64,000 nucleotides of DNA from Breviolum minutum Mf 1.05b.01. Taxonomy: Eukaryota > Sar > Dinophyceae > Suessiales > Symbiodiniaceae. The position numbers were made by a program, and so were the translations under genes. The notes under the pieces were generated by a model. That model saw only the letters and a list, made by a program, of their open reading frames with translations, searched no databases and had not been told where the DNA came from. How positions within the stretch are numbered: the first letter of the stretch is position 1; the number at the start of each line of letters is the position of its first letter. Below are positions 1 through 12,235 of this stretch, piece after piece. Location of the stretch: the NCBI GenBank assembly GCA_000507305.1, contig DF241177.1, forward strand, positions 1 through 64,000, read 5' to 3'.

Positions 1-870
1 GTGTGTGGTTTTCACAATTATTCAGGGTTGCTTTCGGAATTACGTACACTCCAAACTCCTCACTATCGAGCGTGAAGGTTTTCGAATTTTTTATGGGCAC
101 ACACAGGTCACCTCACGCACTTTACATAAATCCCGTCCTCCTATAACTGCTATATACAATTAAATTGTGTGCCTGCGGTAGCGTTCATGGTCACCTTACC
201 TCCCTTACCGACCTTGACGCTGGTACACCCTTATATGTTGGTGATCCAGCAGTCGACCACCTAGATTTCGTCATTCAGTTTGACGGCGGAGCCTTCCGTG
301 AGCATCGCGTTGGTGGCTCGGGCATTGTTTTGTGGAAACACACCACTCAAGGTCTTACTCTCCTTGACACGTTTGCAGTCCCTCTCTTCCCTTGTCCTGA
401 TGCAGCCTATGCTGAAACAGTTGGCGCGGCCCACGCCGTGCTTATGGCTGCACGGCACTTTACACAGCACCGCCCATCCCGTATCCTTATTAAAGGTGAT
501 AACCGCCCTATCATTGACTTCATGAACTCCGTTGGTAAACTTCGCCGTCTTGACCTCCAGAAACTTCTCACTGAAGCGCAGCACGCGCTTGCTTTCTCTC
601 TCCCCCCTATTTTATGGAGTTACACCCCGCGGGAATTCAACAAATGTGCGGACTTTCGTGCAGGTATTGGTCGTGATTATGCGAAACAATCCTCCATCCT
701 CCGCATTTACCTTTCAGGAATCTCCGGATTTTCCGATTTCCGCATTTCCTCAACTGGCTCGTAAAGCTGTTCAGTCCACCCCGCTCCAGCGTTACCTTCG
801 TGCCCTCCAAAAGGGCCCTTCCTCCCTTACTACGATCTCTGTCCTTTATCGCCCCACAGCAAGCAGATGA
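1..870 (+). pseudogene. RNase HI domain of a large degraded mobile element, truncated by the window edge
   Basis: The main frame (165-764) shows a complete type I RNase H core. FDGG carries Asp40, AET carries Glu84, KGDN carries Asp112, and the EFNKCAD segment carries Asp163, counting from base 165. Known chemistry of the family is removal of the RNA strand of RNA:DNA hybrids, usually inside a retroelement polyprotein. Coding continues upstream in another frame from base 5 to the stop at 161-163, so the element starts outside the window. After about base 690 the sense frame shifts again and runs to 870. These shifts mark a decayed copy. The RNase H assignment rests on the catalytic pattern and is strong. 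Whether a reverse transcriptase lay upstream cannot be seen. Confidence 0.8.
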
Positions 871-1706
871 TCAGAAAGGACGCCTTTACCCCTTAGCGAT
901 TGGGGCCTCCAAACTTTCTCGGCATTACCGTGCCCTTTTGTTTGGTCGCTCACATGTTGAAATTGACATTACTGGCTCTCATTATCAGTTCTTTCAACGT
1001 TTCGCTTCTCTCTCCTTGGCATCTCCCTTCCCTCCGTTGATCAACTTCGGGATCTACTTAAGGAAGATTTTCTTGCTTCTAATTCCCGCTTGAACACCAT
1101 CCCACTTCTCCTAAGGACTTGCCCACAATCCTCCTCAACTCCTCTCTCGAAGCCACTCTCTTATATTACCGGGGCAAGGGATATTGGCTTTCCCAGCTTG
1201 TTCGAGCCCTTCTACATCAGATCTTTCAAACAAAACCCCGCCTCCTTGCGGCTCTCAATTCCTCCTTAGGGCCACGTACCTTGTCCTCCCTTACATCTGC
1301 GAACCTCTTCTTTCATACAATGGAACATCCCGAGACCCTCTGGCTCAAATCTTTTACCTCTTATATTTCGTCCCATCACTCGATCTCTAGCCTTATTTGG
1401 CTTCATGATGGGATTTGGCTCGCCCCCTCTCCACCACAATCTTTAATTATTGCAGCTAACCAACACGCTACCTCCGCCCTCAACTTGGGCGATCGCCCTC
1501 TCCTTATTAAAACCCGTCCCTGTACTTCTCTTTATCAGAGTGCCTGGCAACTCTTTCAACTTCCCGGCCTCCTCCTCCTGACCCTCCTCCTTTACACTCT
1601 AGCCCCCACTTTTTCCATTCTCCATTTACCACCTGCTGCCAAGGGCTGCGTGCCATTTAGGTCAGTCCCCTTGGTTGCCACTGGTTTTGGGCTTCCTGCC
1701 ATTTAG
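800..1706 (+). pseudogene. Possible polymerase palm region of the same element (frameshifted)
   Basis: Sense coding passes through three frames: 800 to about 1010, then another frame to about 1130, then 1119-1706. Two motifs resemble polymerase palm signatures. EIDITGSHYQFF (about 952-993) has the acidic-x-Asp then Ser-His look of a motif A. WLHDGIW (about 1399-1419) follows a hydrophobic strand, as motif C (His-Asp) does in family A polymerases. Position directly after RNase H and before the helicase fits a replication polyprotein. This is inference: no motif B was recognised, and the spacing is unverified because of the frameshifts. A structural or accessory domain is equally possible. Confidence 0.35.
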
Positions 1707-1716
1707 CTCAGTCCCC
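1651..1716 (+). repeat. Short direct repeat between the two coding blocks
   Basis: The 20-nt stretch at 1651-1670 recurs at 1697-1716 with one difference (TTAGG against TTAGC). Both copies sit just before the ATG at 1752 that probably opens the next coding block, and each contains a TAG. Confidence 0.7.
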
Positions 1717-1751
1717 ACTGCCAGACTGTGACCAGTTCCTCTCTCGCCATC

Positions 1752-4145
1752 ATGGATTTTGACCCTGATGATCCTTGATGATCCTGCCACCTGGCCAACT
1801 GATGCTGAAAGTTGGTATAAGGTATCCTATACCACTGTGACCATCTCAACTAGACAAGTTCCTTTTCCACCTGAAGAATACTATGCTATCTTCGGTAGCG
1901 TATTTAATCGTGATCCCCAAAATCTTTCTCTCTATAATGCTGCCTCCACCGATGTCTCCGACCTTCTCGCATCTCTCCCTCAATGGGAATTCACTGGCGA
2001 GACTCGGGATAATCCTGCCTGCACTTGGCGAGTCATTTGGCCTTATCACCCAGTTATCTCTACCTTCTCCACTGGAGGTAGGATCAACAATCACAGTGAC
2101 AACTTTGCAGTCCTTGAAGAACTTTCTGAACATATTGAAGAGGAGATCCCTGAAAAACTTGACGCTAATAGGGATCTCGTTGTCTTTCACACAACCCTCC
2201 CTCTTGCCATTTTTCATAGCAACCAAACCGTCCGTTGGAAGTTTGCCAATCATCTCGATCGGCTCTTTCAAGAGCGTCCGCTTACTCCATTTCTTCAGCT
2301 CATACGGAACAACCTACCTGAAAACGTTACCCGACGTATTACCACTGCCCTGGAATTTGCCCTTCAGGTTGCTCAGGGCAAGTCCCCACCATTCAGTGAC
2401 TCCAATCTTAAAAAGGAATGCGGCCACAGGATCCCATATATTGTCTATTCTAAACGTAAGCCCGTTGCCCCCGATCTTGAAAATGATTTTCCTCCTATGC
2501 CGGTCTCCGCTGCCGCTTCCGCCAAAGCTCCTCCTACCATCCCCGCTGCCAAATCACGGTTGCCGGCAGCTAATATCGCTACACAGTCTTTTCCGCCTCC
2601 TCCCCCTTATACGTCGGAGGAAGTCACCGCTCCCACTGTGGCTACTCCCACAGCCTTACCGGAAACTGCTGCTCCCTCACATCTCTCTTCAGCTTCCTCT
2701 GCTCCGCCTCCACCACCTAATCAGGACGACATGGCGATTGACCCGCCCGATACCGGAGCAGATGTCCCCATGTCCTCAGAGGCTGCTAGACCTGCCACTG
2801 ATATGGAAGTTGAGGTGGTGGACCCTGCAGAGCCGCTCCCGTTAGGGGGCATTAAAATTCAGGCGCTGCGCCCTACTGTGCACCCTCCTCAACCACGACC
2901 CACCGGGAATCGCATCGAAAGACCTAGCTTCACTAGGCCTGCTCTCTTTCAGTTGTTCGCAGAGGCCTTCCGCCCTCTTCCTACCTTGTTCTCCCGCTTT
3001 GGGGATTTAACTACCAAATGGGGGAAACGGTATTCCGGCTGGGAAATCTTTACATGGCTTTTCCCTTCCATGGCATCAAAAGCGCCTGACCCCCTCCCTA
3101 CTCCTGCCGACGCCACCCCTGCAACTCCAGACACGCCCTTCCAGGCTTTGGTTGACCGATTTGTCGATCTCGACAGTACTTTTGCCGATGCCCGTAAAAT
3201 GAGTCAGCCCCAGATCGTCCCGGAATCTGTCGATCACCTTACCTTTCTCCCTGCTCCTTCTCCCTCGCCATTCAAGTTGCCCGCCTTGCTGGAGTTTCTC
3301 TCAGCACGGATTGATCCTACCTTGGCCGACTTGCGCACCCATGATCTCTCTCCTCCGCCCTTTCTCACGTTGATTGTGGGCTCTCCTGCCCATCCGTTGG
3401 CAGGCAAGGCCCTCCATTCGCACTTGGTAGGTTGTTTTACAAACAACGAGACTCGGTATCACTTTACACTCTTCGTCCCTGTTGGCCCTGATCAATGCCT
3501 ACCCGTTCCATTGGAATGGGCGCCTCTCTTCACGGCTTTGGCCACTATTTGTCTGTACCCCTCCCTCCCATTCTTGGTATGCACTCCGGATTATACTCTC
3601 GGTACCTTCTCTGCTCTGGATGATCTCCTCGCTTGTTTTCCTCGACCCGCTGCCTTACACGCCTTCTCCTCTCACTCAAGCCTGGTTCGCCCAGATATCT
3701 TTCTTCGCCTTCCTCCGGCAGCCAACTTTGCTGGTCAAGCTGTTGAGGGTCGCCCTGATTTCGTTTCCCACACGCCTGCCGCAGCTATGACAGCCCTCCT
3801 GACTGCACGCAAGGCGACCTATGAACACTGCCCTTCATCTAGAGAATCTGTGGACACAGGATCTGTCACAGCTGACCTTCATTTCGCCCTTTATTGTACG
3901 CCCTATTATGGCTACATACCTGAATCTGAAACCGATTTCATTGCCATGACCTTGCCCTCGCTGACTTTCTGGTATACACTTGTTTTACCACGAACAGTGA
4001 GCCCAACGCTGCTCTTTCGAATCTCTCGGTTCGTCCGGGTGATCTTTTGACTATCCTCAGCACCATACATCCTTCTTTCTTATCTGTCTCTCCAGGGGAC
4101 GGCTTGTTTATTCTCCCGCTTACCACCTCTAAGGCCGCACTGTGA
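1752..4145 (+). pseudogene. Proline-rich unknown segment of the element polyprotein
   Basis: A probable start at 1752 (MDFDPDDP) shifts after a local duplication of GATGATCCT into the 1759-4050 frame. That frame is open for 763 codons. Its first 220 residues look globular. Residues of about 230-370 are Pro/Ala/Ser/Thr-rich and likely disordered (runs such as PPPPPYTSEE). A second globular part follows. Near 3945 sense coding moves to another frame, which reads to an in-frame TGA at 4143-4145 and then continues into the helicase block. I recognise no family. Third codon positions are mostly C or T, as throughout this element and unlike the genes to its right. Confidence 0.6.
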
Positions 4146-7100
4146 CCTTTCCCGGTCGCTTGGCTTTACTCAGTCACCGAAGACGACTGTCCTCCCCCTC
4201 CGTTTTTCGTTATTTTGGGGGCTGCCCTGGGCCCTGGCACGGAACTCTATGTCTCTGGTATTTTTCATGCGCGCGCTTACCTCAACTCCTCCCAACTTCC
4301 CCTTCCGTACTTTCGCCGTACTGATGATCTTCAAGCCCACACCAATACTCGTGCGCACGGAACGGAATTTGGGGGATATGGCGCCAAGCAGTATCACTTC
4401 GTGTTTTCTCCTGACACTCACGACAAAGTCTCCTTTGCTAACCTTCCTGTCACACCCGATGCGCTTCCGGAGTCTTTTCTCAGCGATCTTTTAGCGTTGG
4501 AAAAATGGCCTCCGGCCGCCACTCTCCAAGCAACACCTAATAACACAATTAGCTGGCCGGACAATTCTTCCCTCCGTATGTGGCTCCCCGATGTCGATTC
4601 TAACCTTTCTCCTCACCACGGTATCACAGTTTGTTGTGGCCGTGCCGGGGATCGTGCCCGGTCTCACGGCCCTACTCTGGGCTACCGTGACATTCACCAA
4701 GAATCAGCCGATAGGCAGGGGGCTGTTTGGAACTCTTACTTTTCCCATGTTCCTCAGTATGAATCTCTGGCCTCGGTCTTTTACAGTACCATGGATCATT
4801 GGGTTGGGTACACCGCTGACGCCATTCCACACTCCACCATTGAACCAATCTTGGCCTCATATAAAGAGCTATGCTCACACTACCAGGCTGGGCTGCACGC
4901 CTGGCGTTTACCTCCCCACACACTTGCTTACAATCTATACACATTCATCTTCTCCTTGTACGCTCTTGACTCTCTGCTCCTTGAAGGCTTTGGTGCAGGG
5001 GCCTACAGCGCTGCCGTGGCAGCACTGATGGCCTATCGTCCTCCTTCACGAGCTGAATATAGCAAATTCGACTGCGTCCTCACATGCTTGGGGGGCATTG
5101 CCATGCCTCCTAAGATTTTTCAAGAACTCCTTGACGTCTACTACAAAGCCCATTCTCAGCAGCTTCAACTCGCCAATGATTCCTCTAAGAGAGGGGACAT
5201 TTACGATGAATCCAGCTTCACTCAGTCTCTCCGTATTGTCCAGCACGTCCATGATCGTATTTCTCCATGGAGTCTCAATGAAATCCTCCTGAATTACCTC
5301 TATAACCGCGGAGTAGCAGTGCTGACCCTGCACGATGGCGTTGATGCACAACGTGCCTATGCTGAGCTACATAACCAAATACCTTTTAAACCTTGGTCAC
5401 ACTTTGGTGACTACCGTCGCAACTATGAAAAGGTTGTTCCCACTCTCAAATACTTCTCGGCTGCCACTTTTTTTGCTAGCTTTCTCGCCCCTCTGACGTA
5501 TGAACAACTAGAGGCTCGCGAAGGCACTCTCGGTGCCACATACTGCCCTGATCTACTTGACCTCCTTCTTGGGCTCTTTTCTTATATGGGTATTGTCCCT
5601 CCGTTGCATTTTGGCGCCACTATCGACGCCCTCACTCCTGTTCTCCTGCGTGGCTGCCATCGCGAACCTAATGGTGACATCATCCCCATGCTCCACACCT
5701 CTATGGAGGTTCATGAAAGTCCTGAGGCCTTCTACTCCCGTACTTTTCTGCAACTCCTCCGCATCCCTGCCCTTAAAAATTTGGGCTTCTCACAGGAGGA
5801 CGTCCATGCCTTGGAAGATTGTCTGCGACAGACTCTCATGAATCTCCCTTTACCGCAAGCTTTGGACTTCCTTCACTCCCAGCTGCTCAGCAGCATGTGT
5901 ATTTCACCGCCTGTCCGCAAGGACAATAATCCTCCTGCTCCTTTTGCGTCTCCTCCGCTTAAACGACATTTCCAGTGGCCTTCGGGCACCCCCGACCCTC
6001 CGCCCGATCCTCCATCTTTTCATGTTTGGATCACCCGTAAGGTTGCTCCTCACATGGCGGTCGTTGATCTCCGTTGTGACGCCGTCCCATGGGCATGTTT
6101 CCGCCGGGGTCCCGCAAGGCAACACCAATTCGGCATCCATTCCGGTAACTTCATCCAATTTGTTTTTCCTGCCACTGATGATTATCCCGCAGGCTGTGGC
6201 TTTTTCTCCTTCGCACTCTATATCACTAAGGTAGCACTTAAAGGCCGGGTTGTCCTTGAAAACCCGGACCAGGTCGGGGACCCTATAGCGCGGCACAGGT
6301 CACTCAACTCGTGGGCATCATTTTGCCGTTCCTTTTGCGCAACTCCGTCCAGATCCCTGGGGGTAAGGGTGTGGCGCCTGTCTCACAGGCCCTCTACCAG
6401 CTTCGTCTTCCTGTCCGACCGCCTCAACACCACTGTTGAAACTTGCGTTTTGCCACCTATCTCCCTGTCACTCTCGTTTTTAGTCCCGGTCTCTGCCTTT
6501 CCAGGCCTTTTCCAACATCTCGCCGGCGTCCCGTTCTACCGCCTCCCTAAGACTCTGGGTTGGCCATACTCTGATGCCCCTTTAAACGGCGCTCTCATCC
6601 CGGATCCTCCACTGGCTCCCTTGAACCTCGCTCCCTTACTCTCTCTGCTGAGGGTCCTCCCGTTCTTCACTCCACCATCCGTCCGTAACAAGGTTACGAA
6701 CTACCTCCAGGGTGACTCTGGTTGCCATTACACTCTTGATGCCATCGTTCACATCCTCGAAAAAGGTATGCGCCCAGGCACCAAGAAACCAGACGGTGAT
6801 ATCGAAACAACCTATGATTGGCCGCTCAATTGGGAGATCCCGGACTTCACCTCTGACCTCTGCAAAGGCCTATCCACGTTCCATCCTGACATCTTTCGAC
6901 TCCTCACCTCCCTCGGACGACGGTTCATTGCGAAGTTCTTGATCGCCTTACTTGCTGCGGACGGTCATTTCATCACCCTTCTCCTCTCGACCCTATGGGG
7001 CCTGCGCGGTGGCTTCACCACCCTCTGCCTTCAAGGCATCTTTGGCTCGGGCAAAACCTATTGCGCCTCCATGATGCTAGTAGTCGCCACCTCCATTTTG

Positions 7101-7934
7101 GGCATTCCAACTCTCCTCACTGCCGAACCAAATCTCCCACTCTATACAGCTGCCGATACCATTTGTGACCTCCTACGGGACGCATCTGACCCCACTCGCG
7201 CCCAGTACGCTCGGCTTCTCGCTCAAAACATTCCTGTCTCTACCCCTATCGACTACGGCCAGGAAGATCGAGCCAACCTTTTTCAGGAAAATTCTCCTCT
7301 TCGCTGCGTCCTCATCACCCAAGGTGGCTTACTACGTCAACTCTGCCACTCCTACTCTCATCTCTCCACCTTCATCAAAAAGGTTTGCTTGGCCTTCAAC
7401 GACGAATCTCAACAAGGAGGGAAGGCAGGGTTCACCGTGATCGGTGCCAACTTGCCATGTAGCTGCTTACAATGTCTTACCGGGGACCAGGAGCAGCCGG
7501 TACTGGCGGTGAAAAACTCCAGGAAGCTTTGGTTGACCAATTGGCGCATAAGGCCATCGGGTTCCTGGGAGGCTCCAAACCACACCTCCCCTCCTCCATG
7601 CTTTTCTCCTTGTTCAAGGCTCTTCGTGCCGCTCAGGTCTCCCACCTTCCTTCTGATCGAGACTCTCCATTCGACATCCTCCAATACCTCTGCGACTCTA
7701 GCTTGCCCCTCTCCTGCTTGCCCGCTATTGTCTGGGAAGCCGAAGGAATGGTGCCCACTGCCGGTGTCACCTTACACCTCATCCTTCCACATTCTCTCCG
7801 ATGTCCTGCGGACACTTACTTCACCCAGGTGGCCATGCATTATCCTCATCTCCAATACTCCTCGGGACAGACCGTGGCCTTTGGTCATTATGAAGACCCA
7901 CTCCCTGACCAAATGGCGACCAAACTCCCCGTAG
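4146..7934 (+). pseudogene. SF1 (Upf1-like) helicase of the element: unknown N-terminal region plus motifs I, II and III
   Basis: The frame is open for over 1,200 codons. It continues without a break from the previous segment apart from the TGA at 4143. The first roughly 900 residues match nothing I know. Walker A is GIFGSGKT (residues 941-948 counted from base 4215). The Walker B type motif is NDESQQ (Asp1063-Glu1064), a DExxQ form. Motif III is GDQEQP, starting at residue 1090. Together these are typical of ATP-driven superfamily-1B helicases near Upf1 and NFX1-type proteins. Just after motif III, near 7495-7500, sense coding jumps to the frame of the next entry, so this ORF's last 140 codons are out of frame. 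A retroelement or virus-like replication helicase is the likeliest role. Confidence 0.75.
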
Positions 7935-8947
7935 ACCTTCAAAACGTATCCTACCATTGTTCAGGGTACCGTCTTCTCCATTGGTCTCCCCGCTTATCAC
8001 CGGGGAGCAACAAACTTCCTCCAGATGATGTCGTCAATATCATCAAGGTGGCTGCGACTCTGTCCTACTATGTGGCTCGGCAGGTCCGCCGCAACCAAGA
8101 AAGCTCCAAGCTGCTCATTCTCACACCACACAACGATACGGTCGACGATATCCTTGATGCTGTGGGCCTCCCTCCGGACAACCTTCCTCCCTCCTTGTAC
8201 GAATTCTACCTCGTAATGATCTACAAGCAACAAATTCTTCCCACCACTCTCACAGAATTTACACGCACAGACCACAAAGGCAAACCGTACACTCCTCATC
8301 TTGAAAATGTTACCTTCCGTGAGATCCACACAAAAATCAGCAACGACCCTACTCTCCATCAAGATCTGGAGCGGCGGGCCACCATTGAAACAATTGTCCA
8401 GATTGCCCTCGACTTCCCCAAGATTTTCTCTTCCTACTGCAACATCTCCAACACGGTCAAGGCCATCGGCATTGGTGGTGTCGCCTCCGTCTTTGTTTCC
8501 TGTAAAATCTCGGACTTTCTCACCAAAACCAAGGAAGCTCAAGCCCGCAACTTAGTTGCCCTCACCCGCAGCAAAGGCCTATGCATCCTCCTCCTTCCCA
8601 GTACTGACCGTTTCTCTACTTCTTCTCTGCATTTCCTCCGTACTCTTTGCGTCTTTCGCCATGGCATGTTTAGCATTGGTGCCTCTCCCATTGACCTCCC
8701 CAAATTGGGAGCCTTCATCACGCAATCTGACGTCGCACATGAAGGCACATCTAGCATCTACACTGCCGAAACTTGGCAAATCACACACCAAATTTCATGG
8801 TATGGAACATGGCATTGCCTCCCCCTAGCTATAGCCGTATCCTACGCTAAACACACCTTCTACTTCCTCTCTCCCTCCGTACTGGAGTTGTCCCGTCGAG
8901 CAACGTCCACCAGCTCGACGCCTCTAGTGGAAGGGTTCTCTCCCTAA
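7480..8947 (+). pseudogene. C-terminal half of the element's SF1 helicase
   Basis: This segment continues the helicase after a one-base shift inside the region following motif III. A second RecA-like part is suggested by LLILTPHN (about 8115-8140), where motif IV is expected. NLVALTRSKG near residue 360 counted from base 7472 matches SF1 motif VI, whose Arg is the arginine finger in Upf1-like enzymes. The order I-II-III-IV-VI is therefore intact across the two frames. The frame closes at 8945-8947, where sense coding moves to the next frame. Confidence 0.72.
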
Positions 8948-10188
8948 TCATCCAAGTGCCACCATTAGCTTTGCGCGAGATGGACTCGTTCTGCAGGCTC
9001 AGTATCCCATCATTCTCTTCCCTTTTCCAGCTGGACGAGGGTCTACCTCCATTCTATCCACCAATCCTAAGGGATACTCCCTTCGACGCGTGTCAGGCAC
9101 ATATTTCTTTGCCAACGCTTCCCTTAACGCGCAGCACACTCATCCCCTCTTTTCGGGATTGCATGACCCTGATGACATTGCCTTGCCTCCGCAGATGATC
9201 CGGTGGCCTCAGGACTCACCTGCAGTTCTCCCGGTGGCTCTTGCCACTCAGTTGCAACGCAATCCAGTTCCACCTTGGCTACCTGCAGACACCAAGACTC
9301 TCTACCAGCAAGGACTCGAAGCCCTCACCACCGAGGATGCCCTGCACAATGCCAATCCAGCACACTGGCTTCCAGCCTATTGCGCACATGCTCCCCACAA
9401 CTTCGCCGAAGAACATTTATCAGTTTTGGCTAACCCAGACACTTTAGCTTCTTTTCCTACCGAAGTCGTCGATCCACTCCTCTGCTCGGAAACCTCCAAG
9501 GCCCAAGAATATTTGCAAGGCCTGCTCTCTACTGCCAACACAGGCTATAAAACCGTTCTCCGACGCCGTCCTGTACCACTCACTGATGGCCCTAGCTCCC
9601 GACGATGACTACATCGTCAGTCTCAATATTGCCTCGCTAAAATCCACTCGCCTCTATATCGACCAGGTCTACCGCAAAATTGCGGAGCTGGCCACGTTTC
9701 TCGCAGGCTCTGACATTCCTAAATCCCCGCTTGGCTGGGTGCGCCTGCAAACCCTCCAAAGCTACGACGGCCGGGATGTGCCAGGCAACTTTAATCCCAC
9801 TACTCAAAACGTGATCGCCACCAACAAATTTTGTGTCCTCTCCCACGGTAACCTCCGGCCTATGTCCAAGGACGTTTTGGAAACCCTCCTCATCCTCGAC
9901 TTTCAGGCCCGGGGGCGAGGCCGCCGTTTCCAATACGCCACTTATGGTCCTCCAGCACCCGACGGCGGTCGCACAATCAAAGAGTACGCTGTACGTCTCG
10001 CACCGGCCACCCAGGCCGCTACTGTTACAGGGCCTGAAGGTCCTGCCCCACCTTCCACCCTCGTTCCTCCTCAGTATGGAGCTTACTTTTGTTCGGATAG
10101 TATGCTCGAGCCGCTCAAACGCTACGGCATCAACCCCAAAACCCGCAGTCGCGATGGCTACGCTACGCCGTTAAACTCCATCCTTTGA
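8943..10188 (+). pseudogene. Downstream unknown domain of the element, conserved in a second copy at 26.3 kb
   Basis: Coding runs in one frame from about 8943 to 9608 and then shifts to 9586-10188. No family was recognised. The stretch at about 9200-9430 contains RNPVPPWLP, QGLEAL and LPAYCAHA. The same motifs occur in the same order on the minus strand at about 26.33-26.59 kb, which shows that this part is under protein-level conservation across the family. An RGRGRRF segment lies near 9915. Confidence 0.55.
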
Positions 10189-11072
10189 CCTCCTGCGACC
10201 CACAGGCTATTGCCGATGCTTTAGCAAACTCTACTCTCCGCGGGCCACAGGCCGACACCCTCCTTTTGGTTGATATCCCCAGCACACGGGGCTCCCACAC
10301 GTGGACTTTGACACCTAATGGCCTCCTCAGCACTTACACCGCACCTATTCCTCCTTTTCATTTCCACTCCGCCTGGCAGGATCCTGCCCAGCCTATGTGG
10401 ACTAATCCCGACCGTCATCGCTCCTCCTCCGTTCCCGCACAGCCCACTTACTTCTCCACCACTGTGCACCCACAGTACGGGACGACATCCTCAATGTTCA
10501 AGCGGATGGCCGCCTCGCTGCACACCTTCGTGAAACGCCCGCCCCTCATATCTTGGAAGAGGATGCAGAACCGAACGAAGATCTGACCGGAAACGACTTC
10601 ACTTACTCGCATGATACCACCACTGCCTTTCAAGAACTGCTCGCCAAGATAGACTCGAATACAAAGGAGCTCCCTAACGTCCTCTCCACCAAGCACTACG
10701 CAGCTTTGACCCAACTTCCCCTCACCTACCCTTGGGCACGATTAGTGTTGGATCTTAAGGAACTTCTTATTTCTTTTGACCGTCACCTGATCACGTGCCT
10801 CATCGCCAATCACGTGCAAGGCAACGGCTACTCCCCACCCGGGTACGGTCCTCTCAAGTTTTCTCCACCACCTCGCGATCATTTTGCTTATCATAGCCCC
10901 CCACGATACAGACGACGCACCTCCTTTTCTTCACCACCCGGAAATCTACGGACTTGAACTCTGGCACGCACACCTGAACTATGCTTGCGCCAGATTCGCC
11001 GCCTCCCATGGTTCTGATAGACTGCTAGGCAATCAAATCACTGGACTAAAGGGACTTCTGAAACGTGTATGA
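10185..11072 (+). pseudogene. Fragmented coding of the element, three frames
   Basis: Three overlapping pieces (10185-10586, 10553-10957, 10884-11072) keep the pyrimidine-rich codon bias and read on in sense order, as if one protein had been broken by small indels. No motif or family was recognised. Confidence 0.4.
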
Positions 11073-12058
11073 AGGTTATTACCCACCTCGTGGTTTTTCT
11101 GCCGCCGGCCCTCGGCGCCTACGTCCTTTCTCAACACCGTACCAAGGTGTCTTCCTCTCTCAGCTCGGCTGACGATGTTTCAATGCAAGATGAACCGCAC
11201 ACTCTCCGGATCAACCAGAGCTCCCTCTTAACCCCTCCAGCCGTTATTAAACACCAAGCCGAACAGATCGCAAATGCTCGCCGTCGGGCCGCTGAAGGTA
11301 GCCTTGCTCCCTACACCATCCCCCTCCTTGCAAATACACAGACACGGTCCAGTAAAAATCGTGTCACTTGGACTCTCAAATTCACGCTACCAGCGCCCGC
11401 AGAGGAGGGCACTACTCGCCGATTTTCTGCAGTTCCGAGAGGGTATGGCCCAAGCGGGGCACATGCCCTCGAAGGGGCGGTGCGCTATGCTTACCCCTTC
11501 GACTACCAACACGAAGCCACCACACTTCTCCCTAACTCTGACTTCCTCTCCTTGCCTGATCACGTTACCCAATATGGCCCCGTCCGGGCTCAAACTCTTG
11601 GGTTGTACATCCCAGATTCCATTAAAGAATGGCTTCTCTCAGGTGCCCCTCGCATCTATGATCGCAAGGACCTTGAGCTTCCAGGCAACCGCCAGATTGC
11701 TCTCCCGTCCATCCTTACACGCTACTTTTGTAGCGAACTCACGATCCACCAATTCGAGGCCCTCTTTATCGCCAAGCAAGCTGAAGATGACAAGGAACTG
11801 GATGTCGCTGCCACTGAGTGCCGTAGAATGAAGCGCGCCAAACAAACCTTAGCTCGTCTTCCGCACCTGCCGCTTCCAGTACCGCCAGTGCCCCGCTCGC
11901 TCCTGCCCCTCTGGGCAATACTCCACCACCTTCCCCACGCATACCGGATACTGGCCGTAGTCGTACTCCTCCTCCACGTCCTAAATGGCGGCGAGCGGGA
12001 GCAAGAGCATGTCATCGGTGCATCAGAGGAGGGGGGCTCCAAGCCAGGGCCAACCTAA
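11069..12058 (+). pseudogene. Last coding block of the element
   Basis: A 329-codon frame, roughly globular to about residue 250 and then Pro/Leu- and Arg-rich. Its stop (12056-12058) lies inside the terminal tandem repeat, and the final residues KPGPT are encoded by that repeat. A second frame (11985-12212) also ends in GPT at the next repeat copy, so successive repeat units each carry a stop. Function unknown. Confidence 0.5.
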
Positions 12059-12235
12059 ATGGTGGAGAGCTGACGATGAATGTGAAATAAGGGAGCAGAG
12101 GATAGTGCTCCGCCCCCGGACCGGCCTAAATGGCGGCGAGCGGGGTCAAGAGCAGGTTAGACAAGCAAAGAAGCAAAGGAGGAGGTTGAAGATCGTCCCA
12201 GGACCAACCTAAATGGTGGCGATCTGGTTCAGTCA
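11976..12235 (+). repeat. Degenerate tandem repeat at the element's 3' end
   Basis: The core CCTAAATGG(C/T)GG recurs at 11980, 12054, 12125 and 12208, giving spacings of 74, 71 and 83 bp. Copies 1 and 3 share the longer form GGCGGCGAGCGGG(A/G). Copies 2 and 4 share CCAACCTAAATGGTGG. The repeat supplies the stop codons of the last coding block, and its core is part of the inverted and direct repeats described separately. Confidence 0.75.

Noticed and set aside
1..12058. Interpretation of the large element as an integrated RNA virus on the basis of its SF1 helicase
   Set aside because: A type I RNase H in the same coding strand fits a DNA-copying element better, and no capsid or RNA-polymerase motif was recognised.
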